A DNA stretch of 64,000 nucleotides, from positions 94,953 through 158,952 of the forward strand of contig JAISHF010000001.1 of the NCBI GenBank assembly GCA_031262695.1, read 5' to 3'. The notes under the pieces were generated by a model, which saw only the letters and a program-made list of their open reading frames with translations, ran no database searches and had not been told where the DNA came from. Made by a program: the position numbers and the translations under genes. Each line of letters opens with the position of its first letter. Within the stretch, counting starts at the first letter, position 1. This document shows, in pieces, positions 16,808 to 24,475 of this stretch. This DNA comes from Candidatus Nomurabacteria bacterium. GTDB lineage: Bacteria > Patescibacteriota > Saccharimonadia > Saccharimonadales > Saccharimonadaceae.

Positions 16808-18723
16808 TGGACAATCAACCGTCATTGCGAGGAGCCGAAGGCGACGAAGCAATCCAGAAATTAAATATCGACACTCCGGTGTGTCATTCTGAACTTGTTT
16901 CAGAATCCATCGCGGAATTGAAAGACTATGTTGAACGCGCCGAAGACGCGAAAGAGCATTACGACTTTACTTGGCGCGGCAAAGCCGCCGCAATCGCCGA
17001 GGCCGCCATGCCCGTGAACAAAATCCTCCGCCCCGACCCCGAAAACTCCATTGACTTCAATAACACCGAAAACCTCTATATTGAGGGCGACAATTTGGAC
17101 GCCCTAAAACTCCTCCAAGAATCCTACCTCGGCGCCGTCAAAATGATCTACATCGACCCGCCCTATAACACCGGCAAAGATTTCGTCTATCACGACAACT
17201 TCCACCAAACCGCCGAAGAATACGACGAAGAAACAGGGCGAATTGACGCCGAGGGCAACAAAAACTTCAAGAAAAACGATAAAACGAACGGCCGCTTCCA
17301 CAGCGACTGGCTCTCCATGATGCTCCCCCGCCTCAAACTCGCGCGCAACCTCCTCATGGACGACGGCGTCATCTTCATCAGCATCGACGACAACGAACAA
17401 GCCAACCTCAAACTCCTCTGTGATGAGGTTTTTGGGGAGGAGAATTTTCTAGCAACAATTTCAGTCGTAAATAATCTCAAAGGGCGTTCTGACGATGAAT
17501 TTTATGCAACAGCCAGCGAGTACATGTTATGTTATGCTCGGAAAATTGACCAAGCAGTTATAAATGGCTTTGAGTTACCAGAAAACATGCAAGAAGAATA
17601 TAAGTTTAATGATGGAATTAGTAGGTATAAGGAAGTATCACTACAAAAAACTGGTAAAAGCAATCGCAGAATTGATCGTCCAAACATGTATTATGAAATA
17701 TATTACAATCCAGAAACCAAAGAGTTCTTTGATAAACCAGAAAGCGGGGCGTTGGCGATTCTACCAACACCCATCAACGGAGTTGATGGGCGTTGGCGAT
17801 GGGGCAAGGATACCTTCCGCAAAAACAAGGACACAGAGCTCGTAGCCCGCCAAGTCGGAGAAAACTGGCGAGTTTACGTTAAAATGCGAGATGTGGTAAA
17901 TGGCGAACAGCGAAAGCTAAAACCAAAAACTGTCTGGATTGACCCGAAGTATGATACTGGAAACGGTGGGCGAGAGGTAAAAAATTTATTTGGCATTGCG
18001 AATTTATTTGAAAATCCAAAATCTGTCGATTTTCTTAAAGATGCAATTACTGCTGGCTCCGACAAAGACGCCATCATCTGCGACTTCTTCTCCGGTTCGG
18101 GAACGACCGCCCACGCCGTGATGAAACTAAACACCGAAGACGGCGGCAACCGCAAATTCATCCTCGTCCAACTCCCCGAGGAAACGCCCGAAAACTCCGA
18201 GGCAAAGAAAGCTGGTTACGCCACCATCCCCGAAATCGCCCGCGAACGCATCAAACGCGCCGGCGAGAAAATCACCACCGAAAACCCCGACTGGCACGGC
18301 GACGCCGGCTTCCGCCGACTTGTCATTGACAGCACCAACATCAAAGACAACATTTTTGAGCCCGCCACCACCGAAAATCAAGCCTCGCTCCTTGACAAAG
18401 TAGAAAACACCAAACCTGACCGCACCGACCTCGACCTCCTCTTCGGCGTCCTCACCGCCGTCGCCTTGCCCTTGGGCAAAAAACTTGAAACCGCGTCCGC
18501 AAACGACACACCGTATTACCTCTACGACCACGACGGCGAACTAACCGGCGTCCTCGCTTGCTTCGCCCCGACTCTCTCCCGCGAAACCATCGAAGAATTC
18601 GCCCGCCTAAAACCCAACTTAGCCGTCTTCCGCGAATCCACCTTCCCGGACTCCGCGTCAAAAATCAACCTCACCCAAATCTTCAAAAACCTCTCCCCTG
18701 ATACGAAAGTGCGCGTGATATGA
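16807..18723 (+). CDS. mod: type III-like adenine DNA methyltransferase (Mod)
   Basis: 638 aa. Beta-class N6-adenine methylase order: motif IV DPPYNTG near residue 117, then motif I FFSGSGTTAHA near 425. The span between is the target-recognition domain. The N-terminus before DFTWRGKAAAIAEA is abnormal: residues 5-15 and 25-35 are encoded by two short interspersed palindromes (16821-16855, 16883-16908). An AAGGAG site and a TAATG overlap with dinD support the start. The stretch from about 17430 to 18050 is richer in A/T and G than the C-rich flanks, as if the recognition domain had been exchanged. It methylates host DNA so that the paired Res spares it. Confidence 0.9.
   Translation: MDNQPSLRGAEGDEAIQKLNIDTPVCHSELVSESIAELKDYVERAEDAKEHYDFTWRGKAAAIAEAAMPVNKILRPDPENSIDFNNTENLYIEGDNLDALKLLQESYLGAVKMIYIDPPYNTGKDFVYHDNFHQTAEEYDEETGRIDAEGNKNFKKNDKTNGRFHSDWLSMMLPRLKLARNLLMDDGVIFISIDDNEQANLKLLCDEVFGEENFLATISVVNNLKGRSDDEFYATASEYMLCYARKIDQAVINGFELPENMQEEYKFNDGISRYKEVSLQKTGKSNRRIDRPNMYYEIYYNPETKEFFDKPESGALAILPTPINGVDGRWRWGKDTFRKNKDTELVARQVGENWRVYVKMRDVVNGEQRKLKPKTVWIDPKYDTGNGGREVKNLFGIANLFENPKSVDFLKDAITAGSDKDAIICDFFSGSGTTAHAVMKLNTEDGGNRKFILVQLPEETPENSEAKKAGYATIPEIARERIKRAGEKITTENPDWHGDAGFRRLVIDSTNIKDNIFEPATTENQASLLDKVENTKPDRTDLDLLFGVLTAVALPLGKKLETASANDTPYYLYDHDGELTGVLACFAPTLSRETIEEFARLKPNLAVFRESTFPDSASKINLTQIFKNLSPDTKVRVI
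16821..16855 (+). repeat. in-frame interspersed palindromic repeat 1 in mod
   Basis: A GTCATTGCGA...GACGAAGCAATCC element of a type common between genes in many bacteria. Here it is translated as S-L-R-G-A-E-G-D-E-A-I-Q. Confidence 0.65.
16883..16908 (+). repeat. in-frame interspersed palindromic repeat 2 in mod
   Basis: GTCATTCTGAAC...GTTTCAGAATCC forms a GATTCTGAAAC/GTTCAGAAT-type hairpin and is translated as C-H-S-E-L-V-S-E-S-I. Confidence 0.6.
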
Positions 18724-19745
18724 AAAAGAAATCCCCCACCATCAGATCCGACGCCGCGAGTTATCTAACCTACATTACTACGACTGGTGGTAGCGATAAT
18801 ATTGAAATGCGTTTTGAGGATGACAACTTATGGCTTTCGCAAAAACTCATGGCAGAGCTTTACGACGTAGAAATTCCAACTATCGCCGAGCATTTACGGA
18901 ATATTTTTGAAGATGGTGAAATTGAGCGTGAGGCAACTATTAGGAAATTCCTAATAGTTCAAACAGAGGGAAAACGTGAAGTCCGACGCGAAATCGACCA
19001 TTATAGCCTCCAAGCTATTATCGCTGTCGGCTTCAAAATTAATAACCCACGTGCCGTGCGATTTCGTCGTTGGGCGGGCGAAATTGTCCAAGAATATACC
19101 ATAAAAGGCTTCGCGCTTGACGACGAACGACTCAAAGGTCACGGTGGCGGAGCATATTTCAAACAACTCCTCGCCCGTATTCGCGACATCCGCTCAAGCG
19201 AAAAAGCAATTTATCGCCAAGTCCTTGACCTTTACGCTACTAGCTCCGACTATGACCCAAAATCTCGCGATTCGCTCAAATTTTTCAAAATCGTCCAAAA
19301 TAAGTTCCATTATGCCGTCCATCGCCATACCGCAGCCGAGGTCATTTATAATCGTGCCGATGCCGACAAAGATTTTATGGGGCTAAAATCCTTTCGTGGC
19401 GACTTGCCAGTGCTTGACGAAGTGCGAATAGCCAAAAATTATCTTGACGAAAAAGAATTAGATAAATTAAATCGGCTTGTTTCAGCATATTTTGAACTCG
19501 CCGAGGGCAAAGCGCTTGACAATTCTATGATGTCAATGAGCGACCACCTCAAAGGGTTGGACATAATTTTAACCGCTTACAGCGAAGGTGTGCTAATCGG
19601 CACTGGTGCAATTAGCCATGAGGACGCAGTTAAAAAAGCCGAACACGAGTATCGTAAATTCCAAGTTAAAACTTTATCGCCTGTAGAAAACGATTATCTC
19701 AAATCACTAAAAGATGAGGCAAAAAAACTGGAAGGTAAAAAATGA
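18720..19745 (+). CDS. rhuM: RhuM family protein
   Basis: 341 aa. It matches the RhuM family throughout: WLSQKLMAELYDVEIPTIAEHLRNIFEDGE near residue 40, EIDHYSLQAIIAVGF, RAVRFRRWAGEIVQEYTIKGF, then the C-terminal FFKIVQNKFHYAVHRHTAAEVIYNRAD and LKGLDIIL segments. RhuM was named in a Salmonella pathogenicity island; its biochemical role is unsettled. Many RhuM genes sit inside type I or III restriction operons, as here between mod and res with ATGA overlaps at both ends. Composition is more A/T-rich than mod and res, suggesting an insertion into an older operon. Confidence 0.9.
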   Translation: MKKKSPTIRSDAASYLTYITTTGGSDNIEMRFEDDNLWLSQKLMAELYDVEIPTIAEHLRNIFEDGEIEREATIRKFLIVQTEGKREVRREIDHYSLQAIIAVGFKINNPRAVRFRRWAGEIVQEYTIKGFALDDERLKGHGGGAYFKQLLARIRDIRSSEKAIYRQVLDLYATSSDYDPKSRDSLKFFKIVQNKFHYAVHRHTAAEVIYNRADADKDFMGLKSFRGDLPVLDEVRIAKNYLDEKELDKLNRLVSAYFELAEGKALDNSMMSMSDHLKGLDIILTAYSEGVLIGTGAISHEDAVKKAEHEYRKFQVKTLSPVENDYLKSLKDEAKKLEGKK

Positions 19746-22700
19746 AACTGAAATTCAAGCACCAAAAGTTCCAAGACGACGCCACGCGAGCCGTCGCAGA
19801 TATATTTACCAGTCAGCCAAACTTGTCCCGCGAGTTCTTAATTGATCAAGGCAAAACAGCACAACTATTTGAGCGACGCGGCTTTGCTAATCCCGAAATC
19901 AAACTCCGCGACGATGAGATTCTGAAAAACCTCCGCTTTGTCCAAGGGCAGAACAGCATCGCTCAACGATCGCCGCGGCTAGAGAAGTTAAACGGTAAAC
20001 CTGCCTTCACCGTAGAAATGGAAACTGGCACAGGTAAAACTTACACCTATATAAACACAATGTTTGAACTGTCTAACCGCTATGGCTGGAACAAATATAT
20101 CGTCGTTGTGCCGAGCATCGCTATTCGCGAGGGTGTGCTTAAAACTTTCCAGATTACTGCCGACCATTTCGCCGATCGCTATGGCAAAAAAGCCCGCTTT
20201 TTCGTCTACAATTCCTCTCGCCTAACCGACCTTGAGACCTTCGCCGACGACCCCAGTATAAATGTAATGATTATCAACTCACAGGCCTTCAATGCCCGCG
20301 GCGCCGATGCTCGCCGAATCTATATGGAATTAGATACTTTCCGCGGACGAAAGCCGATTGATGTTATCGCCAGCGTCAACCCTATCGTCATTATTGACGA
20401 ACCGCAAAGCGTCATTGGCGTAGAAGATAAAAAGAATATCACTCGCGACAGCCTAAAAAACTTCAACCCGCTATTTTTTATCAATTATTCTGCCACCCAC
20501 CGCGAAAACTTCAATATGGTCTATCGCCTTGATGCCGTAGATGCCTACCAGCAAAAACTCGTCAAGAAAATCACCGTCAAAGGTGTCTCCATCGTCGGCG
20601 AAAATGCCACGAGTGGCTACCTCTACTTGCAGAGTATCAACACCTATCCAAACAAAAATCCCGACGCCACCATCGTCATGGAATATAATTCCGAAACAAA
20701 AAGCGGCGTCCATAAAAAGACCAAAATCTTCCAACTTGGCGACAATATTTACAACCATTCCGGCGGCGTGGAAGCGTACAAAAACGGCTTTACAATTTCC
20801 GCCATCAACGACAACAATTCAGGCGTCGTAGAATTCACTGGCGGGCTAAAACTCGCAGAGGGCGAATGTGTCGGCAACGCCAACAAAGAAGATATTCGCC
20901 GCATCCAAATCCGCGAAACCATTATGAGCCATCTAGAAAAAGAACGCGAGCTTTTCCGCAAAAACATCAAAGTTTTGTCGCTCTTTTTCATTGACGAAGT
21001 CGCCAAATACCGAGGCGAAAAAGACGAAAATGGTATTTATGCCGAGATTTTTGACCGCGAATACAAAAACGCCATTGAAGGAATCCTGAGCGGCGAACTG
21101 CCATTTCAGGCAGACGAGAGCTATCGCGAATTCTTAAAAGAATCTTTAACAAAAACCGTGGACGCCGGCTACTTCTCCGTGGATAAAAAAGGCAAGCCAA
21201 TCAACTCCAAAGAAAAAAGCACCGAAGACGACGCAAGCGCTTATGATCTTATCATGAAAGACAAAGAGCGACTGCTGTCGTTCAGGGAACCTGTTCGCTT
21301 CATATTCTCGCACTCCGCCCTCCGCGAAGGCTGGGATAACCCCAATGTTTTTCAAATCTGCACCCTCCGCGAGAGCCAAGCAACCATCAAAAAGCGTCAA
21401 GAAATCGGCCGCGGGCTTCGCCTTTGCGTCAACGCCGACGGCGAGCGTCAAGACGAGGAAAATCTTGGCTATGACGCCGTCCAAGATATCAACGCCCTAA
21501 CCGTCATTGCCAACGAAAGCTACGAAACCTTCGCCCGCGACCTCCAAGACGAATTTGCCGAAGTGATAAAAAATCGCCCGAAAAAAATCTCTCCAGAATT
21601 ATTTGCCGGAAAAACCATCACGGATACCGCCGGAAATACCCACGAAATTACCCCTGCCGAAGCCGCCCGTATTTTCGTGAAACTCGAAGACCAAGGCTTC
21701 GTCTATCAAGAGCAATTAACCGACAATTATTACAATCTAACTCCCGAACTTAAAGATGAAAAAATCACTGAAATCCTACCCGACAATCTAAAGCCAGCCG
21801 TCGGTGGCGTGATAAATCTCATCAATTCCGTCTATGATCCGAAGAAAAACCCAATCGTCTCTGACGCCCGAAAGCCCGTCGAACTTTACCTAGACAAAGA
21901 AAAATACGCCAGCAATACCTTTAAGGAACTTTGGGGAAATATCAACCACAAAACCGTTTATGAAGTAAAATTCGATGAATCCGAGCTAATTGAAAAATGC
22001 GTAAAAGCCATTGACGAGCGCTTATTCGTGACGAAAACCACCGCTATTATTGATACTGGCGGCCTACAAGTCAAAGAAGACGACATCAACATGCGAAAAT
22101 ACAAGAGTTCAACCGAGAATATCGTTTCGGCAACAAACTCCGAAATCTCTTTCGACCTCATCGGCGAAATCTCCGAGCGAGTAGACCTAACGAGAATAAG
22201 CACCGCTGAGATATTGACGCGTATCCATCAAGATAAATTCGCGCTATATACGTCAAACCCCGAAGAGTTTATTCATAACGCCGCCGATCTCATCGCTGGC
22301 GAAAAAGCCGCCACCGTCGTGGAACACATTACCTACAATGTGATAAATGAAACATGGGACAGCGAGGACATCTTTGTCAACGACACCGAAAAAGGTCAAT
22401 ATGGTATAAACGTAATAGACGCCAAACGCCATCTCTACGACAAACTCCGCTACGACTCAAATATCGAGAAAACTCTCGCCGAAAACATGGATGTTTCCGA
22501 CAAAATCGAGCTATATATCAAACTTCCGAAGAAATTCTACATCACAACCCCAATGGGGAAATACAACCCAGACTGGGCAATAGCAATAAAAGACGGCGAT
22601 GTGAAACACATCTACTTCGTCGCCGAAACAAAAGGCAAAGAAGGTGGCCTCGCCTCCGCGGCATTTCACACCACAGAAATCGAAAAAGCCAAAATCGCCT

Positions 22701-22795
22701 GTGCCAAGAAGCACTTCGCGACCATCTCGGAAGGAAAAGTAAAATACGACGTCATCTCAACCTACGAAGACCTCATCCGAGCAATAAGCAAGTAG
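19742..22795 (+). CDS. res: type III-like restriction subunit (Res), helicase-endonuclease
   Basis: 1017 aa, typical Res length. Superfamily 2 helicase motifs: METGTGKTYTY (Walker A, about 98), VIIDEPQSV (motif II, about 220), NYSATHR (motif III), SALREGWDNPNVFQICTLRE and QEIGRGLRL (motifs V-VI, about 520-560). The C-terminal nuclease has a PD-(D/E)xK pattern: NPDWAIAI, then YFVAETKG near 945-970. With Mod it would cleave DNA carrying unmodified sites after ATP-driven sliding. Its start overlaps rhuM by 4 nt, and it ends 3 nt from a convergent small gene. Confidence 0.9.
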   Translation: MKLKFKHQKFQDDATRAVADIFTSQPNLSREFLIDQGKTAQLFERRGFANPEIKLRDDEILKNLRFVQGQNSIAQRSPRLEKLNGKPAFTVEMETGTGKTYTYINTMFELSNRYGWNKYIVVVPSIAIREGVLKTFQITADHFADRYGKKARFFVYNSSRLTDLETFADDPSINVMIINSQAFNARGADARRIYMELDTFRGRKPIDVIASVNPIVIIDEPQSVIGVEDKKNITRDSLKNFNPLFFINYSATHRENFNMVYRLDAVDAYQQKLVKKITVKGVSIVGENATSGYLYLQSINTYPNKNPDATIVMEYNSETKSGVHKKTKIFQLGDNIYNHSGGVEAYKNGFTISAINDNNSGVVEFTGGLKLAEGECVGNANKEDIRRIQIRETIMSHLEKERELFRKNIKVLSLFFIDEVAKYRGEKDENGIYAEIFDREYKNAIEGILSGELPFQADESYREFLKESLTKTVDAGYFSVDKKGKPINSKEKSTEDDASAYDLIMKDKERLLSFREPVRFIFSHSALREGWDNPNVFQICTLRESQATIKKRQEIGRGLRLCVNADGERQDEENLGYDAVQDINALTVIANESYETFARDLQDEFAEVIKNRPKKISPELFAGKTITDTAGNTHEITPAEAARIFVKLEDQGFVYQEQLTDNYYNLTPELKDEKITEILPDNLKPAVGGVINLINSVYDPKKNPIVSDARKPVELYLDKEKYASNTFKELWGNINHKTVYEVKFDESELIEKCVKAIDERLFVTKTTAIIDTGGLQVKEDDINMRKYKSSTENIVSATNSEISFDLIGEISERVDLTRISTAEILTRIHQDKFALYTSNPEEFIHNAADLIAGEKAATVVEHITYNVINETWDSEDIFVNDTEKGQYGINVIDAKRHLYDKLRYDSNIEKTLAENMDVSDKIELYIKLPKKFYITTPMGKYNPDWAIAIKDGDVKHIYFVAETKGKEGGLASAAFHTTEIEKAKIACAKKHFATISEGKVKYDVISTYEDLIRAISK

Positions 22796-22798
22796 TTA

Positions 22799-23047
22799 TT
22801 ACTTCTTCTCTTGCGGGTAATTCTCAATCCCGATTTCTTTCAATTGCTCGATAACCCGCATCGCCTTCGTATACCCGTAATTAAACTGGGCTTGGATGCG
22901 AGAAATCGTCAGTTTTCCGTCTTCCGCCAATCTCATACTATCCGCCAACATTTGAGGGCTGAGATCTTCAAAATTATCGTATTCGTGAAACTTAGTCTTT
23001 TTTCGCGACGCCACCCGTATTAGTTCCAAGAACTGATCGATGTCCAT
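22799..23047 (-). CDS. stand-alone FtsK-gamma-like winged-helix protein
   Basis: 82 aa. The C-terminal 50 residues (ADSMRLAEDGKLTISRIQAQ, then FNYGYTKAMRVIEQLKEIGI) follow the FtsK gamma-domain pattern closely. That domain reads KOPS sequences and contacts XerD, but here there is no motor. The first 30 residues are charged and helical. The start lies inside the 3' end of the 49-aa gene upstream (28-nt overlap), so it is likely coupled. It may be a mobile-element protein that targets Xer or a partition site; unproven. Confidence 0.65.
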   Translation of the reverse strand: MDIDQFLELIRVASRKKTKFHEYDNFEDLSPQMLADSMRLAEDGKLTISRIQAQFNYGYTKAMRVIEQLKEIGIENYPQEKK

Positions 23048-23169
23048 GATGGTAATAATATCTTGGTTTTGTCTCGCAGGAATACCTGTTTTGAGCTGTT
23101 TTCGGGCGACATTTGGCGCATTACCGCCATCTGGTCATTAATCATAGCATAGATGTCTATAACCAACAT
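23020..23169 (-). CDS. small protein, 49 aa, unknown
   Basis: Starts MLVIDIYAMINDQMAVMRQM and ends SSWN. An AAGGAGG site 4 nt before the ATG gives good support for translation. No family is recognised. It overlaps the gene before it by 13 nt and the FtsK-gamma-like gene after it by 28 nt, forming a compact three-gene operon. The hydrophobic first third could be an amphipathic helix. Confidence 0.5.
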   Translation of the reverse strand: MLVIDIYAMINDQMAVMRQMSPENSSKQVFLRDKTKILLPSWTSISSWN

Positions 23170-23309
23170 ATCGCCTCCTTTACGACTAAAATCCCGACGA
23201 CCAGCAATACACCCCAGCCGATGCCAACGAACGCATCGCTCGCCGAGAAGCTTATATGATGATAAACATGCTTTTCCTCGATCGTGGTTGATATAAATTT
23301 TTTACTCAT
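23157..23309 (-). CDS. small single-pass membrane protein, 50 aa
   Basis: Starts MSKKFISTTIEEKHVYHHIS. One membrane helix spans about residues 27-46 (IGWGVLLVVGILVV). An AAGGAG site lies 6 nt upstream. First gene of the little operon leading to the FtsK-gamma-like gene. Size and layout recall holin-like or phage/plasmid accessory proteins, but no homology can be claimed. Confidence 0.5.
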   Translation of the reverse strand: MSKKFISTTIEEKHVYHHISFSASDAFVGIGWGVLLVVGILVVKEAICWL

Positions 23310-23370
23310 AGTTTTACTCCTTTTACCCATTCATCACTTGAATGGCTAGAAAAGTCCAGAAGATTTCAAC

Positions 23371-23400
23371 AAAAATACCCCTATAAGAGGTGTTTTTACT
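23371..23400 (-). terminator. hairpin with T-run
   Basis: On the minus strand ACACCTCT-TAT-AGGGGTAT (one mismatch) is followed by TTTTTGTT. It would end transcripts from the HTH gene or from the promoter at 23476-23486. It is partly symmetric and may also act on the plus strand. Confidence 0.5.
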
Positions 23401-23486
23401 GATCCGCTTCTACCTGAGATTTTTTAGGAAGTATACCCAAGGGTATTAATTCGAGAGCGAATCATTTGTATCCGTATTATATTATA
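23401..23486 (-). ncRNA. candidate short RNA or leader between two island operons
   Basis: Tandem TATAAT boxes (23486-23481, 23481-23476) on the minus strand lie about 85 nt before the terminator at 23371. The stretch holds two dyads, ATTCG-AGAG-CGAAT and ATACCC-AA-GGGTAT, and only a 13-codon reading frame. It may be a small RNA, a leader peptide, or an operator region for the 23309 operon. Confidence 0.25.
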
Positions 23487-23494
23487 CCGCCGTT

Positions 23495-23944
23495 TTAGGC
23501 ATAAACTCCCTGTCGTTGCAGGAATTTCAGCACTGATGGATGGCTGATTTCGAGTTGCTCCGATATTTTCTTGGCGCTGATTCCGTCTTTATATAACCCC
23601 AATATCCTCGATTCCGACCCAATTATCGATGACCGCCGATGCTTCTCTATATCTACCCCATGTTCAGCCATTATCCGCCGCGCCGTCGTCCGGCTCAACC
23701 CATATTCAATGGATATCATGCTCAATGACTTCCCATCCCGATAATCCCGCGCCATCTTCTTCGCTTGGTTTGAGTCATAGAGCACTTTTGCTTTACGAGC
23801 ATGATTTTCCACAATTTTGCCATAATTTGCCGAAAAACCCTGCGACCAAGCCGTTTTCGTGTTATAATCTGATTGGTGGCAGTTAGCCGCAGATTTAAGC
23901 AGATTTTCGTACGCGTTTGAATCTACCGCTGATAGCGCCACCAA
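23495..23944 (-). CDS. HTH DNA-binding protein with two resolvase-type helix-turn-helix units
   Basis: 149 aa by the longest reading (TTG start). Two similar HTH units are visible: DGKSLSMISIEYGLSRTTAR (about residues 72-91) and DGISAKKISEQLEISHPSVL (about 123-142), like the HTH of Hin-type invertases but with no catalytic domain. The N-terminus is doubtful: no Shine-Dalgarno or -10 supports TTG 23944, and the first 40 codons overlap a structured leader on the other strand. Composition matches the island. It could regulate the island or be a remnant of a recombinase. Confidence 0.55.
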   Translation of the reverse strand: MVALSAVDSNAYENLLKSAANCHQSDYNTKTAWSQGFSANYGKIVENHARKAKVLYDSNQAKKMARDYRDGKSLSMISIEYGLSRTTARRIMAEHGVDIEKHRRSSIIGSESRILGLYKDGISAKKISEQLEISHPSVLKFLQRQGVYA

Positions 23945-23946
23945 TT
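23872..23946 (+). promoter_or_regulatory. structured 5' leader of the split-barrel flavoprotein gene
   Basis: A TATAAT at 23863-23868 would start a transcript near 23875 with ATTGGTGGC, which pairs perfectly with GCCACCAAT (23938-23946). AGATT/AATCT and CGTACG can pair inside. The closing stem ends 3 nt before the AGGAAAGG ribosome site of the next gene, so folding could control translation. It lies at the right edge of the island. Confidence 0.4.
23939..23946. other. possible attachment-site core, right
   Basis: CCACCAAT, identical to the last bases of the tRNA plus two (11594-11601). Confidence 0.2.
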
Positions 23947-23960
23947 AGGAAAGGATTAAG

Positions 23961-24368
23961 ATGGAAGAGATTTTTGAGTTTTTGAAGTCTGCTGAAGTAA
24001 TGACGATTAGCACGGTTAGTGAGGAGCATGGCGTAGATAGCCGGCCGTTTGGAGCGCCAGTGATGTTTGACGGCAAGATTTATCTTATCACTAAACGGAC
24101 AAAAAATGTATCACGAGAACTGACGGCAGATAATCGGGCTTGCATCACAGCCTTTGACAAAGAGAAGGATTTTCAGTGGCTAAGAATTTATTGTAATTTG
24201 ATTGACGACAGTGAGAATATGGCATGCAAGCAACTATTTTTGCAAACTTTTGACGATTTAGAAGAGGAAGGCTACACCTTAGATAACCCTGATTTTCAAA
24301 TACTCTACTTGGCAAATGTGCAAGCGGTAGCCAAAGATTATGACGAGCAAACTGTATTTAAAGTGTAG
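23961..24368 (+). CDS. pyridoxamine-5'-phosphate-oxidase-like split-barrel flavoprotein
   Basis: 135 aa. Typical opening EEIFEFLKSAEVMTISTVSE with SRPFGAPVMFDGKIYLIT strands: the FMN-binding split-barrel fold of the general stress protein 26 / PNPOx-like group. Members bind FMN or F420 and reduce diverse substrates; the substrate cannot be inferred. AGGAAAGG lies 8 nt before the ATG. First gene right of the island, with base composition back to the local norm. Ended by the hairpin at 24374. Confidence 0.8.
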   Translation: MEEIFEFLKSAEVMTISTVSEEHGVDSRPFGAPVMFDGKIYLITKRTKNVSRELTADNRACITAFDKEKDFQWLRIYCNLIDDSENMACKQLFLQTFDDLEEEGYTLDNPDFQILYLANVQAVAKDYDEQTVFKV

Positions 24369-24373
24369 GCGCT

Positions 24374-24412
24374 AAAAGTTTTGAAAGTCTATTTTCAAAA
24401 CTTGCGGTTTTT
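24374..24412 (+). terminator. Rho-independent terminator
   Basis: AAGTTTTGAAA (24376-24386) pairs perfectly with TTTCAAAACTT (24393-24403), followed by GCGGTTTTT. Confidence 0.75.
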
Positions 24413-24475
24413 GGAGAGTTTTGAAAACGAGATGGTTGTGCTAAGTTTTGGGGCTGGGTGTGATATAATATGGGT

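Noticed and set aside
22354..22854. Arg-rich reading frame opposite phase to the 3' end of res
   Set aside because: A composition shadow of the res gene; res motifs run through the region in the main frame.
11600..23950. Integrase or transposase for the island
   Set aside because: No tyrosine or serine recombinase or DDE transposase is encoded. The 149-aa protein has only resolvase-like HTH units without a catalytic domain.
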